A stretch of 38,671 bases of DNA from DATHTK01 sp035463295. GTDB taxonomy: Bacteria > Actinomycetota > Rubrobacteria > Rubrobacterales > Rubrobacteraceae. Position 1 is the stretch's first letter, and every line of letters begins with the position of its first letter. Position numbers and translations under genes: made by a program. Shown one piece after another: positions 31,898-38,521 of the stretch. Under the pieces are notes generated by a model that saw nothing but the letters and a program-made list of their open reading frames with translations, did no database searches and was not told the origin of the DNA. Where the stretch lies: the NCBI GenBank assembly GCA_035463295.1, contig DATHTK010000044.1:1-38671 (forward strand). Reading direction: 5' to 3'.

Positions 31898-33082
31898 CTA
31901 GTACTTCGGGACGCTCGGGTCGATCTCCTCGCTCCAGGCGGTGATGCCGCCCTTGACGTTGTAGACGTTCTGGAAGCCGGCGTCCTGCAAGAGCCTGACG
32001 GCGCGGGCGCTGCGTGCGCCGGTCTTGCAGTGGATCGCGAAGCTCTCGTTCTGTTCCAGCTCGGCCAGGCGCTCGGGGAGCTCGCCGAGGGGGATCAGGC
32101 GCACCCCGATGTTGGCGACCTCGTACTCGTGCGGCTCGCGAACGTCGAGCACGTTGATGTTCTCGTCCCTATCCAGCTTCTGCTTTAGCTCGGAGACCGT
32201 CATCTCCGGCACGCCGTTCTCCTGCTCGGCAGCGTTCGCTTGCGGGATGCCGCAGAACTCCTGGTAGTCGATCAGCTCGGTGACGGTGGGGTTCTCGCCG
32301 CAGACAGGGCAGCCCGGGTCCTTGCGGAGCTTCATCTCGCGGAAGCGCATAGACAGAGCGTCGTAGAGCAGGAGACGTCCGATCAGGGGCTCCCCGATCC
32401 CGAGGATCAGCTTCACCGTCTCGGTCGCCTGGATGGTCCCGATGGCGCCGGGGAGTATGCCGAGGACGCCGCCCTCGGCGCAGCTCGGAACGAGGCCCGG
32501 CGGGGGCGGCTCGGGGTAGAGGCAGCGGTAGCATGGCCCCTCCTCGGCCCAGAAGACGCTCGCCTGGCCCTCGAAGCGGAAGATCGAGCCGTAGACGTTC
32601 GGCTTGCCGAGGAGGACGCAGGCGTCGTTCACCAGGTAGCGAGTCGGGAAGTTGTCCGTACCGTCCACGATCACGTCGTAGTCGCGGAAGATGTCGAGGG
32701 CGTTCTCTGAGGACAACGCCTCTTCGAACGCCTCGACTCTCACGTTGGGGTTTATGTCCTCTATGCGGTCGCGGGCGCTCTCCATCTTCGGGCGCCCGAT
32801 GTCGGAGGTGCCGTGGATGATCTGGCGCTGCAGGTTGGACTCGTCGACGACGTCGAAGTCTACTATGCCTATGGTCCCGACCCCCGCAGCCGCGAGGTAA
32901 AGGGCGAGCGGGCTTCCGAGCCCGCCGGCCCCGACCGTCAGGACGCGGGCGCTCTTGAGCTTCTTCTGCCCGTCGAGGGCGACCTCGGGCATGATAAGGT
33001 GCCGGCTGTAGCGCGCTATCTCCTCGTTCGAGAGCTGTACCTCGCCGTTCGGCGAAGAGACCAGTGGCTGTCGTGTTTGCAT
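31898..33082 (-). CDS. moeZ: MoeZ/MoeB-like adenylyltransferase-sulfurtransferase with rhodanese domain
   Basis: A 394-residue two-domain protein that adenylates the C-terminal glycine of a ubiquitin-like sulfur carrier and then converts it to a thiocarboxylate. The E1-like domain (about 15-270) has TVGAGGLGSPLALYLAAAGV, the Mg-ATP segment VDFDVVDESNLQRQ, GTDNFPTRYLVND and two zinc CxxC pairs (CYRC, CPVC). The rhodanese domain (about 290-394) has NVLDVREPHEYEVANIG and the active-site loop HCKTGARS, whose Cys carries the persulfide. It lies 47 bases after cysO, and ATG 33082 follows AGGAGAGG. The partner must be CysO. MoeZ also serves molybdopterin synthesis in mycobacteria, so it may have several clients. 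Confidence 0.92.
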   Translation of the reverse strand: MQTRQPLVSSPNGEVQLSNEEIARYSRHLIMPEVALDGQKKLKSARVLTVGAGGLGSPLALYLAAAGVGTIGIVDFDVVDESNLQRQIIHGTSDIGRPKMESARDRIEDINPNVRVEAFEEALSSENALDIFRDYDVIVDGTDNFPTRYLVNDACVLLGKPNVYGSIFRFEGQASVFWAEEGPCYRCLYPEPPPPGLVPSCAEGGVLGILPGAIGTIQATETVKLILGIGEPLIGRLLLYDALSMRFREMKLRKDPGCPVCGENPTVTELIDYQEFCGIPQANAAEQENGVPEMTVSELKQKLDRDENINVLDVREPHEYEVANIGVRLIPLGELPERLAELEQNESFAIHCKTGARSARAVRLLQDAGFQNVYNVKGGITAWSEEIDPSVPKY

Positions 33083-33129
33083 ACTATGAAACCTCTCCTG
33101 TCTGAAACCTGGTGGGGAAGCGCCGTATC

Positions 33130-33429
33130 TTAGACTCGCCTACATCGGCCTTCGGCGGAGCCGCCGGCGATGGAAGGGATGATCGAGAGCTCGTCGTCCT
33201 CGGAGACCTCGGTGTCGGGGCCGTCGAGGTAGCGGATGTCCTCGTCGCCCTTGTAGACATTGACGAACGACCGGAGCTTCCCGTCTCCGGTGTAGAGGTG
33301 CTGCCTGAGGTCCGGGTACTCCTGGGAGAGGTTCCCCAGAGCGTCGCCGGCGGTGGCGCCGCCGACCTCTACCTCAGAGCTGCCGCCAGTGTACTGGCGG
33401 AGGGGCGTCGGGATCTTGACTTTCGGCAT
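33130..33429 (-). CDS. cysO: CysO-like sulfur-carrier protein with a C-terminal extension after Gly-Gly
   Basis: A 99-residue ThiS/MoaD-fold protein (MPKVKIPTPLRQYTGGSSEV, GDALGNLSQEYPDLRQHLY, FVNVYKGDEDIRYLDG, ELSIIPSIAGG). Its C-terminal glycine is normally thiocarboxylated and then loaded with cysteine. Sulfur carriers of this kind usually stop at GG; here nine residues (SAEGRCRRV) follow before TAG. If so, a protease must trim it before activation, and the JAMM protease encoded next door is the clear candidate. The frame is certain through the extension because the stop and the downstream gene are both in place. ATG 33429 is preceded by AAGGAG. It lies between mec and the MoeZ gene. Confidence 0.92.
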   Translation of the reverse strand: MPKVKIPTPLRQYTGGSSEVEVGGATAGDALGNLSQEYPDLRQHLYTGDGKLRSFVNVYKGDEDIRYLDGPDTEVSEDDELSIIPSIAGGSAEGRCRRV

Positions 33430-33452
33430 AAGGGCAGGCTCCTTCTCGTATG

Positions 33453-33872
33453 CTAGCTTACGATCTGCTCTTCTTGGTAGCCCGAGCGGTCGTGCTCGAG
33501 CAGCCACGAGCGCATCTCCTTCACCCCGTCCTCGCCGACGGAGGTGATGACGTAGGAGTAGCCCGGCCACGCGTGCTCGCGGTCATACTCGGAGGGCTCC
33601 GCCGGGTGATCGGGGTGCGAGTGGTAGAAGCCGAGCACGTCCACGTCCCGCTCGGCGGCTCTCTCCTCGAACTCCTTTATCTTGAGGGGCTCTATGAGAA
33701 AGCGCCGGGAGCGCTCCTCCTCGTGGGTGTTATCGGCTCGCCAGACGTCCACCACGATCTTCATCTCCCCGGTATCCATCCCGATGATGGCCCCCGCGCA
33801 CTCCTCGGGGTACGCCTCGTTGGCGTGCTCGTGGATGCGGTCGACGTCCCCCGGGACCATCTTGAGAGGCAA
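33453..33872 (-). CDS. mec: Mec-like JAMM/Mov34 (M67) metalloprotease
   Basis: A 139-residue zinc isopeptidase that, in mycobacteria, cuts the CysO-cysteine bond to free cysteine. The JAMM signature is complete: an upstream Glu in YPEECAGAIIG, then GFYHSHPDHPAEPSEYD, that is HxH-x7-S-x2-D. I start at TTG 33872, four bases after the cysM stop, because the Shine-Dalgarno GGAGGAG lies seven bases before it; ATG 33860 is an alternative with worse spacing. In this operon it may do two jobs, trimming the CysO tail and releasing cysteine. cysO follows after 23 bases. Confidence 0.9.
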   Translation of the reverse strand: MPLKMVPGDVDRIHEHANEAYPEECAGAIIGMDTGEMKIVVDVWRADNTHEEERSRRFLIEPLKIKEFEERAAERDVDVLGFYHSHPDHPAEPSEYDREHAWPGYSYVITSVGEDGVKEMRSWLLEHDRSGYQEEQIVS

Positions 33873-33876
33873 GGCC

Positions 33877-34803
33877 CTACTCCTCCCAGAAGCTCTCGGA
33901 GAGGTACTTGTCCGCCCCGTCGCACAGGATCGTGACAACGGTGCCGGACGACTCGATCTCGCGCGCGACCCGGAGCGCGGTAGCCACGGCGGCGCCGGCG
34001 GAGATGCCGATGAGGATCCCTTCCTCGCGCGCCACGCGCTTGACCATCTCGTAGGCCTCCTCGGTCGAGGCGCGCCTGTTTTCGTCGGCTATGGTGGGGT
34101 CGTAGATGCTGGGCACGATCGCGCTCTCCATGTGCTTCATGCCCTCGAGTCCGTGGAAGGGCGACTCGGGCTCGAAGGAGATCACCCTTATCTCCGGGTT
34201 GTAGTCCTTGAGGCGGCTCGCCGTGCCGACAAAGGTGCCGCTGGTCCCGAGGCCGGCGACGAAGTGCGTGACCTCGCCCTCGGTCTGCTCCCAGATCTCC
34301 GGCGCCGTGGACTCGTAGTGGGCCATCGGGTTCGCAGGGTTGGAGTACTGGTCGGGGTAGAAGTACCTCTCCGGGCTCTCGGCGTAGAGTCGCCGCGCCT
34401 CCCGGATGGCCCCGTCCGAGCCCTCGCCGGGGTCCGTCAGGACAAAGTCCACCCCGTAGGCCCGCAGGATCTTCTTGCGCTCTTCGCTCGCGTTCTTGGG
34501 CATGCAGAGCTTCACACGATATCCGAGTGCCGCCCCGATCCAGGCGTAGGCGATCCCCGTGTTCCCGCTCGTCGCGTCCAGGATGGTCTTCTCGGCCGTG
34601 AGCTCCCCGCTCTTCTCGCCGTTCCGGATCATCCAGAGCGCCGGACGGTCCTTGACCGAGCCGCCCGGGTTGTACCACTCGGCCTTGCCGAGGATTCGTA
34701 CTCCCGGCGTCTCCGCCGAGATGTTCGGCAACTCGAGTAGCGGTGTGTTGCCGACAAGCTCCGTTACGTTACATCCCGTCCCTTGATTAATCCGAGTGAT
34801 CAT
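33877..34803 (-). CDS. cysM: Cysteine synthase CysM, CysO-dependent type
   Basis: A 308-residue PLP enzyme of the cysteine synthase family. Marks: VGNTPLLELP, the lysine that binds PLP in WYNPGGSVKDRPA, TSGNTGIAYAWIG, LGTSGTFVGTASRLKDYNP and the C-terminal DGADKYLSESFWEE, which closely resembles the tail of the mycobacterial CysM that uses O-phosphoserine and CysO thiocarboxylate. Operon context with mec, cysO and moeZ supports that reading over plain sulfide use. ATG 34803 has no Shine-Dalgarno; a TATAAT lies ten bases upstream, so the message is nearly leaderless. An inverted repeat spans the start codon. Confidence 0.93.
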   Translation of the reverse strand: MITRINQGTGCNVTELVGNTPLLELPNISAETPGVRILGKAEWYNPGGSVKDRPALWMIRNGEKSGELTAEKTILDATSGNTGIAYAWIGAALGYRVKLCMPKNASEERKKILRAYGVDFVLTDPGEGSDGAIREARRLYAESPERYFYPDQYSNPANPMAHYESTAPEIWEQTEGEVTHFVAGLGTSGTFVGTASRLKDYNPEIRVISFEPESPFHGLEGMKHMESAIVPSIYDPTIADENRRASTEEAYEMVKRVAREEGILIGISAGAAVATALRVAREIESSGTVVTILCDGADKYLSESFWEE

Positions 34804-34819
34804 GTCGGGATTAATTATA
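34786..34819 (-). promoter_or_regulatory. cysM promoter with a dyad across the start codon
   Basis: The minus strand reads TATAAT (34819-34814), then the start ATG ten bases later. ATTAATCC (34815-34808) and GGATTAAT (34793-34786) form an 8-bp inverted repeat with 14 bases between, centred on the start codon and partly overlapping the -10. A repressor dimer bound there would block both transcription and, on a leaderless message, translation entry. No regulator gene is adjacent, so its identity is unknown. Confidence 0.5.
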
Positions 34820-34860
34820 CAGGGCCGCCCCCGCGCGTCCAGGGAGGACGCCTGAGGGAG

Positions 34861-34901
34861 AAAATAGCCGGGAGGTTCCCTATCACAGACCTCCCGGCTA
34901 T
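34861..34901 (-). terminator. Rho-independent terminator of hemQ
   Basis: A 13-bp perfect stem (ATAGCCGGGAGGT with ACCTCCCGGCTAT) around a 12-base loop is followed on the minus strand by TTTCTCCC. It lies 64 bases after the hemQ stop and about 60 bases before the cysM start, so it insulates the two operons. Confidence 0.85.
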
Positions 34902-34964
34902 GGTTGGTGCGTTGTGAACGATTATACAGAGCCCAGGGGCGCGACGCTACGGTAGGACCACCGA

Positions 34965-35687
34965 CTATCCCAGGGCGTCGAGGATCTCCGCCAGCTCTCT
35001 TCGCCGGCAGGTGAAGATGGGTGTATCGAGCTCGGTGTAGGCGCTTGCCTCGCTCTCCCTGAGCTCCATCATGAGGTCCTGGAACTTCTCGGGGGACTCG
35101 GCCTCGAAGGAGAGGATGAACTCATAATCGTCTATCCCGAAGCAGTAGGCGGTGTTGTTCTTCACGGGATAGTGCTTGCGGCCTATCCGCATGTGCTCGT
35201 CCATCATCCGCTGGCGCTCCTCGAGCGGGAGCCGGTACCACGCCCGGCTCTTGACGAACGGGTAGACGAAGAGGTACTCGCCCTCCCCGGGGACGATGTA
35301 GCGCCTGTTTTCGAAGCCGGGCGTATGCTCGCCGACGTAGATCGAACGCCGCGCGAGGGCGAAGTACGAGTAGGTGACGTGGAGGTACCTGCCCAGCCCG
35401 GTCTTCATGAGGGCCCCTTGCAGCCGCTCGAAGGCGTCGAGGTCGTAGCCTATGCGCCAGAGCATGAAGTCCGCGTCGCTTCTCAGGCCCATGAGCGAGA
35501 ATGAGCGCAGGAGCATCTCTCCACCGTGCTCCTCGGCCGCCGCGTGGAACTCTCTCTTGCCCATCTCCCGCTCATCGTCACGCAGCCTCCGCCAAAGCGG
35601 GTCGAGCTTGAAGAAAACGTAGTTCACGTACTGGGCCGGCAGTCTCTCTTCGCTGGTGGCCTGCGGCTGGGTATGGGTCTCGGTCAT
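34965..35687 (-). CDS. hemQ: Coproheme decarboxylase (chlorite dismutase-like HemQ)
   Basis: HemQ carries out the last step of the coproporphyrin-dependent haem pathway, decarboxylating coproheme to haem b. The 240-residue protein has QYVNYVFFKLDPLWRRL, FMLWRIGYDLDAFERLQ, FVYPFVKSRAWYRLPLEERQ with the likely redox tyrosine Y142, and MMDEHMRIGRKHYPVKNN with the likely proximal histidine H165. AYCFGIDDYEFILSFE then follows, as in actinobacterial HemQ. It lacks the distal arginine block expected of true chlorite dismutases, as far as I can judge by eye. The ATG follows GGAGGACCA and lies 25 bases after the aldo/keto reductase stop, so the two form an operon. No other haem genes are in view. Confidence 0.9.
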   Translation of the reverse strand: MTETHTQPQATSEERLPAQYVNYVFFKLDPLWRRLRDDEREMGKREFHAAAEEHGGEMLLRSFSLMGLRSDADFMLWRIGYDLDAFERLQGALMKTGLGRYLHVTYSYFALARRSIYVGEHTPGFENRRYIVPGEGEYLFVYPFVKSRAWYRLPLEERQRMMDEHMRIGRKHYPVKNNTAYCFGIDDYEFILSFEAESPEKFQDLMMELRESEASAYTELDTPIFTCRRRELAEILDALG

Positions 35688-35712
35688 TGGTCCTCCCTCC
35701 GGTCGGACGCTG

Positions 35713-36774
35713 TCAGCTCTCGACGGCGCGGCTCCGGTTCAGGCGTTCGGACGTCTTCTCTGGCGTTGCCACCATCATCTCCTGGCTGACCGCTGACTGC
35801 TTCTCCAGCCCGAAATTGCTCTCGTAGAGCTCGGCGATGCGGGAGAGCTCGTCGGCGGTCAGATCCGGGGTATCGGGGGCGGCGGCGAACTCCTCGAGCT
35901 GTGCCTCGTCGTAGATGTTCGGGAGGGTGGAGGAGATCTCGGGTGTGGAGAGGACGAACTTCAGGGCCGCCTGCCCGAGGGTGCGCTCGCCGGACTCGGT
36001 GAGGAAGCCAAGCTGCTCGACCTTCTTGAGGCCCTCGAGGAGCCACTCCTTGGGGCGGTGGCGGCGGTGATCGTTCCTGGCGAAGGTCGTGTTCTCGTCG
36101 TACTTGCCCTCGAGCATGCCAGAGGAGTGAGGAACGCGAACGACGAGGCTCGTGCCGGTCTCTCTGGCGGCTTCGATCAGGGGTCGTCCCGGATCCTGCT
36201 CCAGGAGGTTGTAGATCATCTGCACCCCGGAGAGGTTCCGCTCGCGCATCGCCCGGACGCCCTCGTCGAGCCACCCGATCTTCGGTCCCAGCGCCACTCC
36301 GTATGCTCGGACCTTGCCCTCCTGCTCGAACTCTTCCAGCAGCTCGAAGAGCGCGTCGTTCTCGATGGCGTCCATCTTGGTGTTGTGAAGCTGGAGGAAG
36401 TCCACGTAGTCGGTGCCTAGCCTCTTCAAGCTCTGCTCCAGGGCGAAGCGAATAAAGCTCTCGGACCAGTCCTGCGGACGCTCCTGCTGCCCGCGGCGGG
36501 CGGTGTGATTGTAGAAGTCGTAGCCGATCTTCGTCGAGATGACGACCTCATCACGCATCCCGCCGAAGGCGTCGGCCAGGATCGTCTCCCCCAATCCCGA
36601 GCCGTAGGTGTCGGCGGTGTCGAAGTAGTTGATGCCCCTGTCGAAGGCCCCTCTCAACAGCTCGACCGAGCGGGATTCATCCACCTCGCCCCACCAGCCC
36701 GTAGAGACGGTCCAGACCCCGAAGCCCACCTCGGATATTCGTATGTCCGTGTCGCCGAGATTCCGATACCTCAT
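35713..36774 (-). CDS. Aldo/keto reductase
   Basis: A 353-residue NADPH-dependent (beta/alpha)8 reductase. The catalytic tetrad is visible: Asp and Tyr in FDTADTYGSG, Lys in VISTKIGYD and His in LQLHNTK; the start RYRNLGDTDIRISEVGFGVW is typical. ATG 36774 is preferred (GAGGGGTCGAGG just before it); the frame is open 57 bases further up. An additional C-terminal stretch (YESNFGLEKQSAVSQEMMV) extends past the barrel. A -10-like TAGAAT lies at 36824-36819 on the minus strand. It leads the operon with hemQ; this pairing suggests a link to haem or redox metabolism, but no substrate is known. Confidence 0.9.
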   Translation of the reverse strand: MRYRNLGDTDIRISEVGFGVWTVSTGWWGEVDESRSVELLRGAFDRGINYFDTADTYGSGLGETILADAFGGMRDEVVISTKIGYDFYNHTARRGQQERPQDWSESFIRFALEQSLKRLGTDYVDFLQLHNTKMDAIENDALFELLEEFEQEGKVRAYGVALGPKIGWLDEGVRAMRERNLSGVQMIYNLLEQDPGRPLIEAARETGTSLVVRVPHSSGMLEGKYDENTTFARNDHRRHRPKEWLLEGLKKVEQLGFLTESGERTLGQAALKFVLSTPEISSTLPNIYDEAQLEEFAAAPDTPDLTADELSRIAELYESNFGLEKQSAVSQEMMVATPEKTSERLNRSRAVES

Positions 36775-36887
36775 CCTCGACCCCTCGCTTCTCGTGTCGA
36801 AACCAGTACAACAACTACATTCTATCCGCACTCGCCGTTGACGTTTTCTTGTTCGGGTTGTAGGAGGTACTCACCCCGCGGGAGGCA

Positions 36888-36893
36888 TATAAT
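36888..36893 (+). promoter_or_regulatory. -10 box of the ComB-like gene, leaderless
   Basis: TATAAT ends seven bases before the ATG at 36901, so transcription should begin at the start codon. No Shine-Dalgarno is placed correctly; GGGAGG at 36880-36885 would lie upstream of the transcript. Confidence 0.55.
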
Positions 36894-36900
36894 CCGCCGG

Positions 36901-37620
36901 ATGTCCGGGAAGAAGCGTCGTCTGGTCGGCCACTATGCGGGTGGGGAGAGCGGGGCGCGGGCGGCGGCTCGCGCCGGCTCGGCGGTGGTCGTGGTGGACG
37001 CTTTTCGGGCGAGCACGACGATCGCCGTTCTCGTCCACAGAGGCGCCCGCGTGGTACCCGTCGCCTCCATCGAAGAGGCCCGGGCGTGCGCGGGCGCGGA
37101 TCTCCGGGCGGGGGAGAGGGGGAGCGCGAGGGTCGCCGGCTTCGACTTCGGCAACTCGCCGACCGAGATCCTCGCCTCGGAGGTGCGGCCGGGCTCCACC
37201 GTCGCCTTCTCGACGACCAACGGCACCCGCGTGATCGAGGCCGCAAAGAGCGCGCCCGCGATCCTGGCCGGCGCGTTCGTGAACGCGAGCTCTCTCGCCG
37301 AGGCGATCGCCGCCGGTGCCTACGGTCCGCGGGTGGTAGTGGTCGGCTGCGGCTGGGAGGGCAGGCGCGCCTCCGAGGACGAGTCCGCCTCCGGGGCCAT
37401 CCTGCGGCGGCTGCAGGAGCGCGGTGCGGAGCTGGACGCCCGTGCCCGGCGCGTCGTGGGACTATACCTCGCCCGACCAGCGCAGCGGCTGCGGAACAAC
37501 AGCGCCGCCCGGCGGCTCAAACGCCTCGGTTACGAACATGACCTGGACTTCTGCCTTGCGGAAGATACCGTGCCCGTTGTCCCGATTCTCCATCACGGGG
37601 CCTTCGTGGGAAGGCCGTAG
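36901..37620 (+). CDS. 2-phosphosulfolactate phosphatase family protein (ComB-like)
   Basis: A 239-residue protein of the ComB family. Signature segments are VVVDAFRASTTIAVLVHRGA, VAGFDFGNSPTEILASEV, VAFSTTNGTRVIEAAKSA, VVVVGCGWEGRRASEDESAS and HDLDFCLAEDTVPVVPIL. In methanogens ComB removes phosphate from phosphosulfolactate in coenzyme M synthesis; its role in bacteria without that cofactor is not settled and may involve sulfolactate or another phosphoester. The frame is open far upstream of ATG 36901, but a TATAAT sits seven bases before that ATG and the earlier residues overlap the divergent gene. No coenzyme M genes are near. Confidence 0.85.
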   Translation: MSGKKRRLVGHYAGGESGARAAARAGSAVVVVDAFRASTTIAVLVHRGARVVPVASIEEARACAGADLRAGERGSARVAGFDFGNSPTEILASEVRPGSTVAFSTTNGTRVIEAAKSAPAILAGAFVNASSLAEAIAAGAYGPRVVVVGCGWEGRRASEDESASGAILRRLQERGAELDARARRVVGLYLARPAQRLRNNSAARRLKRLGYEHDLDFCLAEDTVPVVPILHHGAFVGRP

Positions 37621-37675
37621 AGCGGGGCGGTTGGATCTTCGGCCTGAGGGCCAAATGGAAATGAGAATTTTCTTC

Positions 37676-37704
37676 TTGACAAGGAGATAGCACCCCTTTA
37701 CTCT
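37676..37704 (+). promoter_or_regulatory. Strong sigma-70-type promoter of the small gene
   Basis: A consensus TTGACA (37676-37681), a 17-base spacer and TACTCT (37699-37704) form the best promoter in the window. The transcript would start near 37711 and carry a leader of about 62 bases with a small CCCG-CTA-CGGG hairpin (37747-37757) just before the Shine-Dalgarno. Confidence 0.7.
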
Positions 37705-37772
37705 GAGGTCAGCACGGGCGGATCAAATGTTACAAGGTCCGTTCAACCCGCTACGGGAAGGAGGTGTAAATA

Positions 37773-37973
37773 GTGACGATTACTATCTCCCACGAGAAGA
37801 CGCGCGAGCTCACCCGCGAGGAGGTGGATCGGGCGATCGACGTCATCGAGCGTCACCTGGAGAAAGAGGCCCGCACCCGCAACCTGCTGGACGAGCAGGC
37901 GATCATGCGTCCTAAGGACCTGTGCAAGCAGCAGGGCCTGGACATGGTGGCCGAGCTGCGCGGCATGGTGTAG
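37773..37973 (+). CDS. Small helical protein with strong expression signals
   Basis: A 66-residue product starting at GTG 37773, preceded by AAGGAGG, nearly the perfect anti-16S match, at eight bases. It begins with a short strand (TITIS) and is then amphipathic helix (TREEVDRAIDVIERHLEKEA, DLCKQQGLDMVAELRGMV), acidic and basic in equal measure, with one Cys. I recognise no family. With a consensus promoter it looks like an abundant protein. It may be followed by a structured RNA and shares the downstream terminator. Confidence 0.7.
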   Translation: MTITISHEKTRELTREEVDRAIDVIERHLEKEARTRNLLDEQAIMRPKDLCKQQGLDMVAELRGMV

Positions 37974-38038
37974 CGGACCCTCTCAGGCTACCTGTGAGGA
38001 TTCGCTGCGCGTGCACGAGGCGCGTGGCTTGGGGCCTA

Positions 38039-38111
38039 CGAAGGGGGATGCACAGTAGTAAAGCGTCCCGGGTCTCCACGCGAGGTCCAGCGGGCTGTCC
38101 ATCCCCCTTCG
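38039..38111 (+). ncRNA. Candidate structured RNA: long rod-like hairpin
   Basis: A perfect 12-bp stem (CGAAGGGGGATG at 38039-38050 with CATCCCCCTTCG at 38100-38111) is extended by ACAG/CTGT, CCC/GGG and a terminal GGGTCTC/GAGGTCC helix with two wobble pairs around a CACGC loop. A rho-independent terminator starts 15 bases later. The fold does not match SRP RNA, tmRNA, 6S RNA or a riboswitch I can name. It may be a separate small RNA or the 3' end of the small-gene transcript. Confidence 0.4.
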
Positions 38112-38125
38112 CAGAGGCAGAGAGA

Positions 38126-38152
38126 GGGGCCGGTTCTATCCGGCCCCTTTTT
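38126..38152 (+). terminator. Rho-independent terminator
   Basis: GGGGCCGG, a 6-base loop and CCGGCCCC form an 8-bp GC stem followed directly by TTTTT. It ends the transcript of the small gene at 37773 and any RNA made from the structured region. Confidence 0.92.
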
Positions 38153-38172
38153 CGTGCGTCCGGGTCGGAGTG

Positions 38173-38222
38173 CGGAGGAGGAGGGATTCGAACCCTCGAT
38201 ACCCCGTCAAGAAACCGTCTGA
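38173..38222 (-). pseudogene. 3' fragment of a tRNA-Ser-like gene
   Basis: On the minus strand a full T-arm (GAGGG-TTCGAAT-CCCTC) is followed by a 7-base acceptor strand CTCCTCC and discriminator G (38173). Upstream the sequence GACGGTTTCTTGACGGGG could be a variable-arm region. The 5' half that should begin GGAGGAG with a D-arm is not there, and no CCA is encoded. Discriminator G and a long variable region point to a serine tRNA. A lone 3' half is what integration at a tRNA gene leaves behind; see findings. Confidence 0.55.
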
Positions 38223-38521
38223 AAAGCCTGTATAAGCGAGCTAACCGCCTTACCATGAGACGGCTCATTGCCACGTACATGAACACTTCTCCGGTCTCGG
38301 GCAGCCGCTCGTAGTCCCCAAGCTCATCCGACGGTTCTGGCCCGTCCATGCGAAACTTCGTTCCACTACCCAGCGCCTCGGCAGCACCGTGAAGCCGCGC
38401 TCCTCTCCTCCTACGCCGGCGCTCTTCGCCGATTGGGAATCTACGATGCCCGCGCTGGGCTGAGGATCTCTGTTCAGGCGATAAGTAGAAACCGCCTGTG
38501 CGTTGGTGTAGAGCGCTCGGG
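38223..38521. other. Region with no confident gene
   Basis: About 300 bases between the tRNA fragment and the last gene. On the minus strand an open frame from ATG 38349 reads MDGPEPSDELGDYERLPETG and then GEVFMYVAMSRLMV, with fair codon use, but it runs straight through the tRNA fragment with no sensible end. It may be the remains of a gene cut by rearrangement. I do not call it as functional. Confidence 0.35.

Noticed and set aside
37655..37672. A possible Fur-like box (AAATGAGAATTTTC) before the promoter of the small gene.
   Set aside because: The dyad is imperfect and does not match the Fur or DtxR consensus; it is probably just AT-rich promoter sequence.
38039..38152. Signal recognition particle RNA, tmRNA or 6S RNA.
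   Set aside because: The conserved SRP apical loop, tmRNA tRNA-like ends and 6S central bubble are all missing.
38173..38420. A complete tRNA-Ser interrupted by an intron, using the GGAGGAG near 38410 on the minus strand as the 5' acceptor.
   Set aside because: The bases after that GGAGGAG do not form a D-arm, and no intron core is visible.
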